Source of the DNA: Rhodocyclaceae bacterium
GTDB taxonomy: Bacteria > Pseudomonadota > Gammaproteobacteria > Burkholderiales > Rhodocyclaceae
Direction of reading: 5' to 3'
Assembly: GCA_006218025.1 (NCBI GenBank)
Contig: VBWA01000019.1
Span: 1-64,000 of the forward strand
Length of the DNA stretch: 64,000 bases
Positions 9,514 through 19,121 of the stretch are shown piece by piece (the first letter of the stretch is position 1; every line of letters begins with the position of its first letter). The notes beneath the pieces were generated by a model. It was not told the origin of the DNA and ran no database searches. It saw nothing but the letters and a program-made list of their open reading frames with translations. A program made the position numbers and the translations under genes.

Positions 9514-10174
9514 AGTTAACGCTCTGGACAAAACCCGCGGGGCGTGCGACGTCGAGCAGGATCGGCTGCCGCGCCGGCGGCCCGCGCCGCTTGAGAAGCT
9601 TCACGCGCAATTGCCGGCCCGCGGCCTGCAACTGCAGGCGCAGCGGCGCGGGCGAAGCCGCAGCCGCCTGCCGCGCAGGGCGAAAGAAAAATGCCGCGCC
9701 GCCACCCTCGCCCGCCGCCACCTGCAGGCGGCGCAGGCTGTTGACCGGCAGTTGCGCGCGAAACAGGACATCGAGCCAGAACAGCGTGGCCGCCACCCCA
9801 CCGCAGCGCAGGGCCTCGACGGCGGCCCACAGCGCATCGCGCGGCTGGCGCGGAAACACCAGGCGCAGGCAGTCGAGACGTATGCCGGCAGCGGCCCAGG
9901 CCGGCGCATGGGCACAGTGCGGCGGCGCGATGAGCACCACGGTTTGTCCGGCGGCCGTCAGCCCCGCCAGCATCGGCAGCAACAGGCCGAGTTCGCCGAT
10001 GCCCTCGTGTTCCGGCAGCAGTTCGGTCAAAGCCCCGCGCGGCCAGCCGCCGCCGGGCAGTTCGGCATCGAGCCGGGCAAAACCGGTGGCAAGAGTCGGC
10101 GCCGGCGCCACGGCGAAAGCATCGCCACGCCGGATGTCGCTGCGCTCCAGCACCTGGGCCAGTGAAGGATTCAT
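9446..10174 (-). CDS. imuA: ImuA, RecA-like mutasome protein
   Basis: Translesion-synthesis accessory protein of the SulA/RecA-like ImuA family, 242 residues. Recognised by LATGFARLDAELPGGGWPRGALTELL near the N-terminus, the region that corresponds to the RecA core start, followed by EGIGELGLLLPMLAGL and VVLIAPPHCAHAPAW. Its 3' end overlaps imuB by 68 bases, implying coupled translation. The dispersed 23-base repeat (10091-10118) lies in frame in the variable residues just before LATGF. No LexA box is visible directly upstream; expression may come from the lexA promoter by readthrough. Confidence 0.9.
   Translation of the reverse strand: MNPSLAQVLERSDIRRGDAFAVAPAPTLATGFARLDAELPGGGWPRGALTELLPEHEGIGELGLLLPMLAGLTAAGQTVVLIAPPHCAHAPAWAAAGIRLDCLRLVFPRQPRDALWAAVEALRCGGVAATLFWLDVLFRAQLPVNSLRRLQVAAGEGGGAAFFFRPARQAAAASPAPLRLQLQAAGRQLRVKLLKRRGPPARQPILLDVARPAGFVQSVNYAVAGAVLPDTTDIRRRSRVAA
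10091..10118 (+). repeat. Dispersed 23-base repeat, copy C
   Basis: AGTCGGCGCCGGCG, CC, ACGGCGA, one mismatch. In frame in imuA, giving AVAPAPTL on the minus strand. Confidence 0.75.
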
Positions 10175-10192
10175 CCTGAAAACCCCGGTTCA

Positions 10193-10322
10193 ATCCGCAG
10201 ATGACGCAGATTGCGCAGAGAAAACAACGAAGCGGTCAGCCCTCATGGCCCACCCGAAAGGTGATGAAGCTCATCCAAGTAATGCGCTGATCCATCTGCG
10301 TTAATCGGCGAAATCTGCGGAT
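10193..10322. repeat. Palindromic intergenic repeat between imuA and lexA
   Basis: The arms ATCCGCAGAT (10193-10202) and ATCTGCGGAT (10313-10322) are exact inverted copies, and each is followed inward by further related sequence (ATGACGCAGATTGCGCAG and CATCTGCGTTAATCGGCG). This 130-base block fills most of the gap. It resembles the common imperfect palindromic intergenic repeats of proteobacteria. No gene is supported inside it. Confidence 0.6.
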
Positions 10323-10352
10323 CGAATGCTTTTTGCAGGTTCATGGCAGCGG

Positions 10353-10958
10353 CTACAAGGTTCTGCCGTCCCGGATCAAACCCACAGCCACGCCTTCGAT
10401 GGTCAGCGGCTCCTTGCGCGTATTGACCATGATCGAGGCGAAATCGCGGTTCTCGGCAATCAGTTCAACCATGGTGCCGCGCCGCTTGAAGCGCTTGACG
10501 GTGACTTCATCGCCAATCCGCGCGATGACGATCTGGCCGTTCACCGCTTCGGAGGTGCGATGCACGGCGAGCAGGTCGCCATCGAGGATTCCGGCTTCGA
10601 TCATCGACAGGCCGCGCACGCGCAACAGAAAATCGGCGCGCGGCGTGAACAGCGCTGGATCGATGCGCAACTGGCCGAGACGGTTCTCCACCGCCAGCAG
10701 CGGGCTGCCGGCGGCGACGATGCCGATCAGCGGCAGGCCGAGCTGTTCCACCAGCCGGATGCCGCGCGCGGAACCCGGCTCGAGCGTGATCGCGCCCTTT
10801 TTCGCCAGCGCCCTCAAATGATCTTCGGCGGCATTGGGCGAGGCGAAACCAAACGCGCTGGCGATTTCGGCGCGCGTCGGCGGCACGCTGAAGACTTCCA
10901 GGCTGTTGCGGATGAAATCGAGGATTTCCTGCTGGCGGGGTGTCAGATCGTCGGCCAT
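10353..10958 (-). CDS. lexA: LexA repressor
   Basis: SOS repressor that binds CTGT-N8-ACAG operators and self-cleaves when RecA filaments form. The ATG at 10958 gives 201 residues ([16 protein letters not shown]), the normal length; the longer open frame upstream overlaps the operator and is not used. The winged-helix domain has [26 protein letters not shown], the cleavage bond is Ala-Gly in IVAAGSPLL, the catalytic serine lies in [14 protein letters not shown] and the lysine in [14 protein letters not shown]. It heads the minus-strand block lexA-imuA-imuB and has a perfect LexA box 17 bases upstream, so it is autoregulated. Confidence 0.96.
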   Translation of the reverse strand: MADDLTPRQQEILDFIRNSLEVFSVPPTRAEIASAFGFASPNAAEDHLRALAKKGAITLEPGSARGIRLVEQLGLPLIGIVAAGSPLLAVENRLGQLRIDPALFTPRADFLLRVRGLSMIEAGILDGDLLAVHRTSEAVNGQIVIARIGDEVTVKRFKRRGTMVELIAENRDFASIMVNTRKEPLTIEGVAVGLIRDGRTL

Positions 10959-10974
10959 GAGCTTGCTCCTGTGA

Positions 10975-10990
10975 CTGTTTTTCCATACAG
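10975..10990 (-). promoter_or_regulatory. LexA box of lexA
   Basis: CTGTTTTTCCATACAG is a perfect CTGT-N8-ACAG operator, 16 bases, located 17 bases upstream of the lexA start codon. It fits autorepression of lexA and, by readthrough, SOS control of imuA-imuB. Confidence 0.92.
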
Positions 10991-11033
10991 TACAGGAAAT
11001 TTTCCGCAAGCGCCAGCCTTACCCCGAAAGCCG

Positions 11034-11051
11034 GACGTAATCGGTTACGTC
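11034..11051. promoter_or_regulatory. Short perfect palindrome, possible regulator site
   Basis: GACGTAA-TCGG-TTACGTC has 7-base arms and a 4-base centre. It lies in the 469-base gap between lexA and gfa, upstream of both divergent genes. The shape suits a dimeric repressor, but nothing identifies the protein. Besides this site and the bipartite motif at 11191-11229, I see no supported gene in the gap. Confidence 0.3.
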
Positions 11052-11190
11052 AAAAAGGACTACGTGGTCACAAAAATCCTGGAATAGGGTGATTGATCCG
11101 CTCGACCTTTACCATGACCACCCGCCTGCCTGCTACTGCAGACGCTGTTGCACACAAGTCAGCACGCTACCCTTTGTTCCGAGACAGTCA

Positions 11191-11229
11191 GGGACAACCT
11201 TCATCTCTCTAGGTATTCATCCTGATTGT
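11191..11229 (+). promoter_or_regulatory. Bipartite regulatory motif, gfa copy
   Basis: GGGACAACC at 11191 is followed 18 bases later by CTAGGTATTCATCC and then TGATTGT. The mtoX copy has the same GGGACAACC, a 17-base offset, and a tail matching at 17 of 21 positions. A third, weaker copy precedes the sco-sqr-frmA-fghA operon. The site ends 198 bases before the gfa ATG. A plausible target of the FixJ-like regulators encoded nearby; function is inferred. Confidence 0.65.
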
Positions 11230-11427
11230 TCCAAAACGTCAGCCGGATTATTTTTCGGTAAGCAGGTGCAGGCATCAATTGCACGTGTCGCGGCCGAAAG
11301 TATTTTCTTCGACGCTGCAGCGTAAGGAGGGAGCACTGCATCGTGTTCCCGATGGAAGGCACACCCATGTCCTGGGGCGAGCTGTCCTTTGGCCACTGCA
11401 TCCCCTTCGGGGAGGAGGAAACGATTC

Positions 11428-12000
11428 ATGAGCAATACTGTAATGATTCACCCGTCGATAGACGCCGGGATAATGCCGGCACTGCCGGGTTTCGAAGGGG
11501 GAGTTCTGCGCTGCAAGTGTCCTTCGGATCGTGTCGAAGTAACGATCAGCGCACAGACCGCGCACAACCATGCCTGCGGCTGCAGCAAGTGCTGGAAGCC
11601 TAAAGGAGCCCTGTTCTCGCAGGTCGCCGTCGTTTCGCGCGACAAAGTCAAGGTCACCGCGCACGAAGAGAAGCTGAAGATCGTGGACCCCAGCGCGGCG
11701 ATTCAGCGTCATGCCTGCACCGGCTGCGGCGTTCACATGTTCGGCCGGATCGAGAACAAGGCCCACCCGTTCTACGGCCTCGACTTCGTTCATACCGAAC
11801 TCTCGGAAGTTCGCGGCTGGTCCCCGCCGGAGTTCGCTGCGTTTGTTTCATCCATCATCGAAACGGGTACCGATCCGGCTCAGATGCCTGCCATCCGGGC
11901 GCGCTTGAAGCAACTGGGACTGGAACCCTACGACTGCCTGTCGCCACCCCTGATGGATGCCATTGCCACGCACGTCGCCAAGAGCAAAGCCGCGGCATAA
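11428..12000 (+). CDS. gfa: Glutathione-dependent formaldehyde-activating enzyme (Gfa)
   Basis: Zinc protein of the Gfa/CENP-V family that promotes, or at least binds, the condensation of formaldehyde with glutathione to S-hydroxymethylglutathione, the substrate of FrmA. Length 190 residues is normal. Zinc ligands are visible as C29 and C31, C50, C52 and C55 (HACGCSKC), and C97 and C100 (CTGC). The ATG at 11428 follows a strong GGAGGAGG site. Transcription ends at a strong hairpin terminator right after the stop. The bipartite motif 200 bases upstream ties it to the mtoX and frmA operons. Confidence 0.93.
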   Translation: MSNTVMIHPSIDAGIMPALPGFEGGVLRCKCPSDRVEVTISAQTAHNHACGCSKCWKPKGALFSQVAVVSRDKVKVTAHEEKLKIVDPSAAIQRHACTGCGVHMFGRIENKAHPFYGLDFVHTELSEVRGWSPPEFAAFVSSIIETGTDPAQMPAIRARLKQLGLEPYDCLSPPLMDAIATHVAKSKAAA

Positions 12001-12023
12001 GACACATCGGCTGCAACTGCAGG

Positions 12024-12066
12024 AATGGCCTGTCGTGTGTCTCTGCGCACGACAGGCCATTTTCCT
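12024..12066 (+). terminator. Rho-independent terminator of gfa
   Basis: A perfect 14-base stem, AATGGCCTGTCGTG (12024-12037) with CACGACAGGCCATT (12048-12061), a 10-base loop and a following run TTCCTT. It separates gfa from the histidine kinase gene. The stem is symmetric enough to fold in both orientations. Confidence 0.85.
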
Positions 12067-12175
12067 TGACGCTGCTGTTCTTCTGCTTGCCATGCGGCGC
12101 GTGCGGCACAGGCAGCGCCCCATTTTCCAATCTGCACATTTCACGTTTCAGTCGGCAACCCGAGGCAGACCAGAC

Positions 12176-13432
12176 ATGAGCATTACGACAATTGCAAGCG
12201 CTGCAATGTTGATCGCCGTGATGATCTCGCTGTACTCCATAAGAAGCAATTTCCGTCTGCGCAGTTCCGGGAATATGCTCCAACTGGAAGTGGGTCGGCG
12301 CATACAACTCGAGCAGCAGTTGCTGGAAAAGCAGAATTACCTCACCGCGATCATTCAAACCGAACCTGAATGTGTAAAGCTGCTCTCGCGCGAGGGGCTG
12401 GTACTGGACATCAATCCGGCGGGAGCCGCTCTGATCGATGCCGAACCCGCTCAAGTCCGCGGCACTTGCATTTACAGCGTCGTCGCCCAGCAGGATCAAG
12501 CGCACTACCGCGCGCTTACCGAGCGCGTTTTCCGGGGCGAGTCCGGCATCCTCGAATTTCAGATTGAGAGTCCCAAGGGGCGCATGCGCTGGCTGGAAAC
12601 GCATGCCGTCCCAATGCGCAACGCGGCCGGGACGATCATTGCCCTGCTGGGAATAACCCGGGACATCACGGCACGCAAGAATTCCGACGAGGAAGTGCGG
12701 CGGCATCATTTTGAATTGGCGCGCGTCTGCCGTCTGGTTACCGTGAATGAAATGGCGATGACGCTGGCGCATGAGTTGAACCAGCCTTTGTGCGCCATCA
12801 CCAGCTATATGGAATCCCTGCGCAACATGGCGCGCGAGGCGGAGGGCACTTCCCATGAACGCATGGGGGAAATTGCCGGGAAGGCGGCTGCCCAAGCCGA
12901 GAGAGCCGGCCAGATCATCAGGCGGGTCAGGGAATTTGCCAGCACGCAGGAATCCGGCAAGCTCCCCAGCCATGTCAATTCGCTCATTCAGGATGTGATC
13001 AGCATCTGTATGGCCGAAGCGCGCCAACGCGGGGTGTCGGTGCTGCTGCATCTGGCGGATGAGTTGCCGACCGTGCTGGCCGACCCGATCCTCATCCAGC
13101 AGGTGATCCTGAATCTGATCCGGAATGGAATTGAAGCGATGGAGGAATTGCCCGACGAATCCGGCAGACTGCTGGTGACTACCCGGCGCACGGATGCGGA
13201 TACGGTCGAGGTAACGATTGCCGACAATGGCTGCGGCCTTCCCGATGCAGGAACGGAGAGGGCATTTACGCCGTTCTATACGACCAAGCCCCAGGGCATG
13301 GGCATGGGGCTCTCCATCAGCCGCTCGATCATCAAAGCCCACGGCGGGAACCTGCGTCTGGAAGCCGATTCGCACAGCGGTGGAACGACTGCGCGGTTCT
13401 CGCTTCCTGTCTTTCTGGAGGAACCGGGATGA
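12176..13432 (+). CDS. PAS-domain sensor histidine kinase 1
   Basis: Membrane-anchored sensor kinase of 418 residues. ATG 12176 (MSITTIASAAMLIAV) starts a single N-terminal membrane segment (residues 3-20), followed by a coiled linker and one PAS domain (EPECVKLLSREG to ALLGITRDIT). The HisKA box is LAHELNQPLCAITSYM with the phosphorylated His, and the ATPase shows NLIRNGIEAM, DNGCGLP and GMGMGLSISRSII. The stop overlaps the response regulator start by 4 bases, so the two are co-translated. It is clearly paralogous to the kinase at 23165-24463 over the PAS and kinase regions. The ligand is unknown; context suggests methanethiol, formaldehyde or sulfide. Confidence 0.9.
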   Translation: MSITTIASAAMLIAVMISLYSIRSNFRLRSSGNMLQLEVGRRIQLEQQLLEKQNYLTAIIQTEPECVKLLSREGLVLDINPAGAALIDAEPAQVRGTCIYSVVAQQDQAHYRALTERVFRGESGILEFQIESPKGRMRWLETHAVPMRNAAGTIIALLGITRDITARKNSDEEVRRHHFELARVCRLVTVNEMAMTLAHELNQPLCAITSYMESLRNMAREAEGTSHERMGEIAGKAAAQAERAGQIIRRVREFASTQESGKLPSHVNSLIQDVISICMAEARQRGVSVLLHLADELPTVLADPILIQQVILNLIRNGIEAMEELPDESGRLLVTTRRTDADTVEVTIADNGCGLPDAGTERAFTPFYTTKPQGMGMGLSISRSIIKAHGGNLRLEADSHSGGTTARFSLPVFLEEPG

Positions 13433-14118
13433 ATCCTGTCGTATACATTGTGGATGATGACGATGCAGTAAGGGACAGCCTCTCCACCTTGCTCGGGTCG
13501 GTGCATATCGAGTCCAGGGCCTGCGCGAGCGCACGGGAATTCTTTGCCCTCTACGATCCGGCGTCGCCTGGGTGTCTGGTGCTGGATATCTGCATGCCCG
13601 GGATCAGCGGCCTGGAATTGCAGGAAGTGCTCCTGGCGCGCGGCGCGTCTCTGCCCGTCATCATCATGACCGGCCACGGCAATGTGCAGGCAGCAGTTCA
13701 ATCCATGAAGCTGGGAGCGGTGGATTTCATCGAGAAGCCCTTTCCCCAGGACCATCTTGTCGAATGCATTCGCAAGGCACTCGATGCGGGCAAGGGCCCG
13801 CACAGCTTGAATGCACAACAGGAAGAGATCATGAACCGTGTCAGTCAACTGTCCCCGCGCGAGTTGGAGGTCGCAAGAATTCTGATAACCGGCAGCAGCA
13901 GCAAGGTGATAGCGCGGCAATTGTGCATCAGCCACCGCACCGTCGAGGTATATCGCGCAAAGGTGATGCTCAAGCTGCGGGCCGACTCGCTCTGCCATCT
14001 GGTCAGGATGATGCTGATGATGGAAGACCGGCCAGCGGTAGCCGACCGGTCTTCGTTTGATTCAGACCACGAGCTAAGCAGTCATTTTGATATAGGGCCA
14101 GTAGCCGTAAAGCATTGA
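13429..14118 (+). CDS. FixJ/NarL-type response regulator 1
   Basis: Two-domain regulator of 229 residues paired with the kinase upstream (ATGA overlap). The receiver has the acidic pocket VDDDDA, phospho-acceptor Asp in LVLDICMPG, the switch Thr in IIMTGHG and Lys in FIEKPF. The output is a LuxR-type helix-turn-helix: LSPRELEVARILITGSSSKVIARQLCISHRTVEVYRAKVMLKL. A tail of about 30 residues after the helix-turn-helix is longer than in regulator 2. It converges with the channel gene, sharing 45 bases at the 3' ends. Likely binds the bipartite motifs of the island. Confidence 0.9.
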   Translation: MNPVVYIVDDDDAVRDSLSTLLGSVHIESRACASAREFFALYDPASPGCLVLDICMPGISGLELQEVLLARGASLPVIIMTGHGNVQAAVQSMKLGAVDFIEKPFPQDHLVECIRKALDAGKGPHSLNAQQEEIMNRVSQLSPRELEVARILITGSSSKVIARQLCISHRTVEVYRAKVMLKLRADSLCHLVRMMLMMEDRPAVADRSSFDSDHELSSHFDIGPVAVKH

Positions 14119-14586
14119 CCAGCCGGTAAAGGCCGCGGAAAAACCGACCAGATAGACCATGAAGACCAGGGGCTTTACGACGTTGCTGCCGGTGTAGAGC
14201 AATTTGTAAAGCAGAAACCATGTGATGCCGAAGGCAAGCCACTCGACGGTGAACACCGGGTCGCCGCCCTGGAAGGTCTTGAGCGCAAACGGCACGGTCA
14301 GAACTGCAACCAGCAGGCAATAGAATCCCAGCGCCTTCTGGTCAGCTGCGCCGCGAATCGCGTTAATGCCCACCCACACGTAGGTCATCCCGAACAGGAA
14401 AAATGCCGCCGACAAATGGGCGTTGCCCGCGACGATTCCGAGATATGCCGAATACGCGACGGTTATTGCGCCCACTATCAGATTGAACACACCCACATCC
14501 TTGGTCTCGGCCTTTCCCTGCAGCCAAGCGGCATTGATCAGCAACAGCATCCCGATCATCAGCATCACGATACCGATATAAGCCAT
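14074..14586 (-). CDS. AmiS/UreI-family channel protein
   Basis: Small integral membrane protein of 170 residues with about six hydrophobic helices, from MAYIGIVMLMIGMLLLINAAWL to PLVFMVYLVGFSAAFTGWSMLYGYWPYI. The AmiS/UreI family forms passive channels for urea and short amides; UreI is proton-gated. No urease or amidase gene is nearby, so the substrate here is open. Being placed inside a methanethiol and formaldehyde cluster, it could pass a small neutral C1 or sulfur compound, but that is speculation. It is a single-gene unit opposite to its neighbours. Confidence 0.8.
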   Translation of the reverse strand: MAYIGIVMLMIGMLLLINAAWLQGKAETKDVGVFNLIVGAITVAYSAYLGIVAGNAHLSAAFFLFGMTYVWVGINAIRGAADQKALGFYCLLVAVLTVPFALKTFQGGDPVFTVEWLAFGITWFLLYKLLYTGSNVVKPLVFMVYLVGFSAAFTGWSMLYGYWPYIKMTA

Positions 14587-14729
14587 AAACCCTCTCCTCG
14601 ACCTGTTTCAATTGGCGGTGAGCAGGATGCACACCGCCCCAAGCATCGCTTCGGTTCGCCCGTTGGGTCGAACTCCAGATAGACATGAACAAATTATCCC
14701 TAAAGCAGCGTCCAGGCTATTGGCACAAC

Positions 14730-14817
14730 TACGTAGGGTGGATGGCGGAACCCGGCAGTCAGCGGCGATACAAGGAAGGGGAGGTGGCGTGCCCGGCGCC
14801 ATACGTAATCCGCCCTA
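14730..14817. repeat. Imperfect inverted-repeat element in the amiS-osmC gap
   Basis: TAGGGTGGAT at the left is matched by ATCCGCCCTA at the right (9 of 10 as inverted copies), with TACGT beside the left arm and GCCATACGT before the right arm. Such TAGGGTGGAT/ATCCGCCCTA palindromic units are frequent intergenic repeats in proteobacteria. The surrounding 352-base gap (14587-14938) has no other convincing feature; a 77-codon frame through it is not protein-like. Confidence 0.5.
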
Positions 14818-14938
14818 AGCATGCGTGCGGATTTCCCGACGACTGCAGCCTGCTCTACGCTTCTCACTGCCGGCAATTTCGGCATGAATTGGCGGGCCTG
14901 TTCTGCCGTCATATTTGACAAACATCGAGGAGAAAGCA

Positions 14939-15478
14939 ATGTCCCAGGCATCAATCAAGGAAGCCGTCGGCAAGCTGGCCGAGGCCTTTCAGCAAGCCCC
15001 CCTCAGCGCAAAAGTCGTGTACCGTGCCACGACCGATTGGAAGGGCGATGTGCTGTGCAGCACCCAGGTCGGCGAGCACACGCTGATGGTCGATGAACCT
15101 GCGGCATTCGGTGGCGGGGATAGCGCGATGAGCCCGGCAGATCTGGTTCTGGCCGCCCTTGGCAGCTGCCAGGAGATCATGTACGCCGCACTTGCTTCGG
15201 CCATGGACATTCCACTGAATTCGATAAGGATCGAACTCAAGGGCAACCTGGACTTGCGGGGTCTGATGGGAATGGGCGACGGAAAGATCCCGCCCGGTTT
15301 CCAGGATCTTTCCTATGAGACCCACCTGAGCAGCCCCGCGGACGAAGCGACCCTGAGGAAGCTGGTGGATGCGGTCGAGGCGCAATGCCCCATTCTGGAT
15401 ACCCTGGTTCGCCCGATCAAGGTAACCGGCAAGGCGATTCTCAATGGCAGATCGGAGTATGTGCCGCTCGCGGCATGA
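14939..15478 (+). CDS. OsmC-family peroxidase 1
   Basis: OsmC/Ohr-fold thiol peroxidase of 179 residues. The two catalytic cysteines are present: C77 in LGSCQEIMYAAL and C150 in EAQCPILDTL. OsmC/Ohr enzymes reduce hydrogen peroxide or organic hydroperoxides and, where studied, take electrons from lipoylated proteins and dihydrolipoyl dehydrogenase. ATG 14939 follows GAGGAGAAAG. It is a close paralogue of the OsmC gene at 20135, sharing the N-terminus MSQA-KEA and most of the core. Context suggests removal of peroxide made by methanethiol oxidase. Confidence 0.9.
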   Translation: MSQASIKEAVGKLAEAFQQAPLSAKVVYRATTDWKGDVLCSTQVGEHTLMVDEPAAFGGGDSAMSPADLVLAALGSCQEIMYAALASAMDIPLNSIRIELKGNLDLRGLMGMGDGKIPPGFQDLSYETHLSSPADEATLRKLVDAVEAQCPILDTLVRPIKVTGKAILNGRSEYVPLAA

Positions 15479-15559
15479 GTGAGGCGGTGTACCATCAGAA
15501 GCCGGTTTTCGATAAACCTGTCCTCTGAAGATGGCGCCACCAGGGCAACATGGAAGTTC

Positions 15560-15578
15560 CCCCCGGCCATGCCGGGGG
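15560..15578. terminator. GC-rich hairpin between converging osmC and fghA
   Basis: CCCCCGGC (15560-15567) and GCCGGGGG (15571-15578) form an 8-base stem with a 3-base loop in the 104-base gap between two converging genes. There is no clear T run on either side, so termination is plausible but not certain. Confidence 0.45.
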
Positions 15579-15582
15579 ATCG

Positions 15583-16500
15583 CTACGGTGAAATCCCGGT
15601 CTGTAATTTGGAGGGCAGCGAGTCTTTCATGATGAGATTTCGAGCGTGAAACCGGAGATGGTCCTCGATGAAACTGGCTATGAAGAAGTAGCTGTGATCG
15701 TAGCCGTCCCGCAGGCGCAGATCGAGGCCCACGCCCGCACGTTCGCAAGCCACGCGCAACAGCTCCGGCTTGAGCTGGGTTTCTAGAAACGGGTCCTGGG
15801 TACCCTGGTCGACCAGAAGTGGGGGTCCCTTCCAGCCGCGCGCTTCAATCAGGGCAGTGGCGTCGTAGTCCCGCCAAGCATCGCGATCCGCTCCGAGATA
15901 GCCACCGAGCGCCTTCTCGCCCCAGGGACACCGCATTGGCGAAGAAATCGGCGCAAAGGCCGACACGGACTTGTAGCCCTTGGGATTTCTCAAGGCCAGG
16001 ACGAGCGCACCGTGCCCACCCATCGAGTGACCAAAGATTCCGACCCGCGCCGGATCGACAGGAAAGTTGGCGGCGATCAGCCACGGCAACTCCTGCGCGA
16101 TGTAGGAGTACATGCGGTAGTTCTGCGACCACGGCGCCTGCGTCGCATCCACATAGAAGCCCGCGCCGCTGCCGAAGTCGTGACTATCCGCCTGGCCGGG
16201 AAGATCAAGGCCGCGCGGACTGGTGTCGGGGGTAATGATGGCAATGCCGAGTTCGGCGGCGACGCGCTGCGCACCGGCCTTGACGACGAAGTTTTCCTCG
16301 GTGCAAGTCAGCCCCGAGAGCCAGTACAGCACTGGAACGAGCATCGAACCGCTGGTCGCCTGCGGCGGCATGAACACACCAAAGCGCATGGTGCACCCGG
16401 TTTCCGGCGAGGTATGGCTGTAGACCCCTTGCGTGCCTTCGAAGCACTTGTTCCGGGAAATGGTGGTGATCGGCATTTTCAGGTGGACTGCCCCTGTCAT
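15583..16500 (-). CDS. fghA: S-formylglutathione hydrolase
   Basis: Alpha/beta hydrolase (esterase D family) that cleaves S-formylglutathione to formate and glutathione, the third step of glutathione-dependent formaldehyde oxidation. The 305-residue protein shows the nucleophile motif GHSMGG with Ser159, acid Asp236 in QGTQDPFL and His269 in DGYDHSYFF, plus the family sequences WLSGLTCTEENF and DTSPRGLDLPG. A start nine codons on (MPITTISRNKCFEG) fits the family N-terminus equally well. It is the last gene of the minus-strand operon sco-sqr-frmA-fghA, 58 bases after frmA. Confidence 0.95.
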   Translation of the reverse strand: MTGAVHLKMPITTISRNKCFEGTQGVYSHTSPETGCTMRFGVFMPPQATSGSMLVPVLYWLSGLTCTEENFVVKAGAQRVAAELGIAIITPDTSPRGLDLPGQADSHDFGSGAGFYVDATQAPWSQNYRMYSYIAQELPWLIAANFPVDPARVGIFGHSMGGHGALVLALRNPKGYKSVSAFAPISSPMRCPWGEKALGGYLGADRDAWRDYDATALIEARGWKGPPLLVDQGTQDPFLETQLKPELLRVACERAGVGLDLRLRDGYDHSYFFIASFIEDHLRFHARNLIMKDSLPSKLQTGISP

Positions 16501-16558
16501 TGACGAGGGCAGCCGAATTTCTCAGGTTGTAGGAGGAGGAGTGGGCACGAACCGACGA

Positions 16559-17668
<1,110 letters not shown>

Positions 17669-17774
17669 GATTTCTCCTCGGCAGTTTGAAAATGGATAGG
17701 CGCTCCGCGCGCGATACCTGATGCCCGTCGCGCCGGAGCCGAGCCGTTCGTTGCTCGCGGCGCAACAGGCGATG

Positions 17775-19049
17775 TCATTTGTCCTTGAGCTTCATGATGC
17801 CCAGGGCATTCATGAACATCTTTTCGAATACATGCTCGGTGGTGCCCTTCTTCATCTTGCGCATGAAGAACTTCTCGAACGCCACCTTGGCCAGGTGGAC
17901 CCACTTGCCTTCGGCGAACCAGCTCACATTGCGCGGCGGAATCTGCGGCAGGGCGACAAACGCCGCACCGGTATCGCCGAAATCGGCGAGGCACACCGCG
18001 TTCCAGGTGGCCTTGTGGGTCGGTTCCTTGCCATCAAGTACGTCGCGAATATTGTGTGCTGCCGCGGACACCATGGACTCGATCATGTAGCCGGTCTTCG
18101 GCGCGCCCACCGGCACAGGGGTTGCCTCTACCGGTGGAATGGCGACGCAGACGCCGACCGAATAGACGTTCCCGAATTTCGGGTTGCGCTGATAGGCGTC
18201 GATCAGGATGAAGCCGCGCGGATTGGTCAGGCCCTCGATGCCGAACACCGCATCGACACCCTTGAAGGCCGGCAGCATCATCGAATACTTGAACTCGAGC
18301 ACGTGCTCCTTCTTCACCGTGCCGTCCTCATTGTGCTCGGCGACGAACATCTTGCCGGCTTCGACTTTGGTCACCTTGGCATTGCAGATCCACTTGATGT
18401 GGCGTTCGCGCATGGCCGATTCCATCAGGCCCTTGGAATCGCCTACACCACCCAGGCCGAGATGCCCGACATAGGGTTCGGCCGTAACGAAAGTCATCGG
18501 CACCTTGTCGCGGATCTTGCGTTTGCGCAGGTCGGTATCCATGATCATGGCGAACTCGTAGGCGGGGCCGTAGCACGATGCCCCTTGCACGGCACCCACC
18601 ACAATATGGCCGGGATCCTCGACGAAGTCCTTCCAGGACTTCTCCGCGGTGACGGCATGGTCTACGTGGCAGACCGACTGGGTATGGCCCTTCGGTCCCA
18701 GACCTTCGATCTCGTCGAAGGCCAGCTTGGGGCCGGTAGCGATCACCAGTTGGTCATAGTCGATCATGAGACCATCATCGAGCTCGACCTGGTTGCGGTC
18801 CGGGTGCAGGCGTTTGGCACCGACGGCAATGAAGTCGATGTTCTTCTTCGCCAGCAGGGGCGCGATCTCCAGCTCGATATCCTCGCGCCTACGCCAATCC
18901 ACTGCCACCCACGGGTTCGAAGGCGTGAAGTGAAACTTTGAATTGTTGGATATGACCGTGATGCGGTCTTCCTTCCTCGCCAGCTGGCGCATTTCATACG
19001 CCATTGGCATTCCGCCGATTCCGGCGCCGATAATTACGATGTGGGCCAT
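17775..19049 (-). CDS. sqr: Sulfide:quinone oxidoreductase-family flavoprotein
   Basis: FAD protein of 424 residues expected to oxidise sulfide to sulfur or polysulfide and pass electrons to the quinone pool at the membrane surface. The FAD-binding start is [17 protein letters not shown], a second site reads LVIATGPKL, and three cysteines sit where the enzyme family places its redox and flavin-linked ones: C127, C159 (GASCYGP) and C301 (VGVCVAIPP). The C-terminal stretch with [10 protein letters not shown] is suited to membrane contact. Its place between sco and frmA fits removal of hydrogen sulfide released by methanethiol oxidase. A flavocytochrome c-like or NADH dehydrogenase-like role is less likely without partner genes. 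Confidence 0.85.
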   Translation of the reverse strand: MAHIVIIGAGIGGMPMAYEMRQLARKEDRITVISNNSKFHFTPSNPWVAVDWRRREDIELEIAPLLAKKNIDFIAVGAKRLHPDRNQVELDDGLMIDYDQLVIATGPKLAFDEIEGLGPKGHTQSVCHVDHAVTAEKSWKDFVEDPGHIVVGAVQGASCYGPAYEFAMIMDTDLRKRKIRDKVPMTFVTAEPYVGHLGLGGVGDSKGLMESAMRERHIKWICNAKVTKVEAGKMFVAEHNEDGTVKKEHVLEFKYSMMLPAFKGVDAVFGIEGLTNPRGFILIDAYQRNPKFGNVYSVGVCVAIPPVEATPVPVGAPKTGYMIESMVSAAAHNIRDVLDGKEPTHKATWNAVCLADFGDTGAAFVALPQIPPRNVSWFAEGKWVHLAKVAFEKFFMRKMKKGTTEHVFEKMFMNALGIMKLKDK

Positions 19050-19121
19050 GATTGCTCTCTGTATTGTTGAGGGGGGGGGTGGGACGCAGCTGTTTTCTTG
19101 TGTGCTTCTTGTCGCGGCTGG

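Noticed and set aside
11089-11325. Possible 78-codon gene between lexA and gfa
   Set aside because: Overlaps the conserved bipartite motif, has no ribosome site and no protein-like pattern.
14685-14918. Possible 77-codon gene between the channel gene and osmC1
   Set aside because: Runs through a palindromic repeat; composition not protein-like.
17775-19049. Flavocytochrome c sulfide dehydrogenase flavin subunit
   Set aside because: No exported signal peptide and no cytochrome partner gene; three cysteines fit a sulfide:quinone oxidoreductase better.
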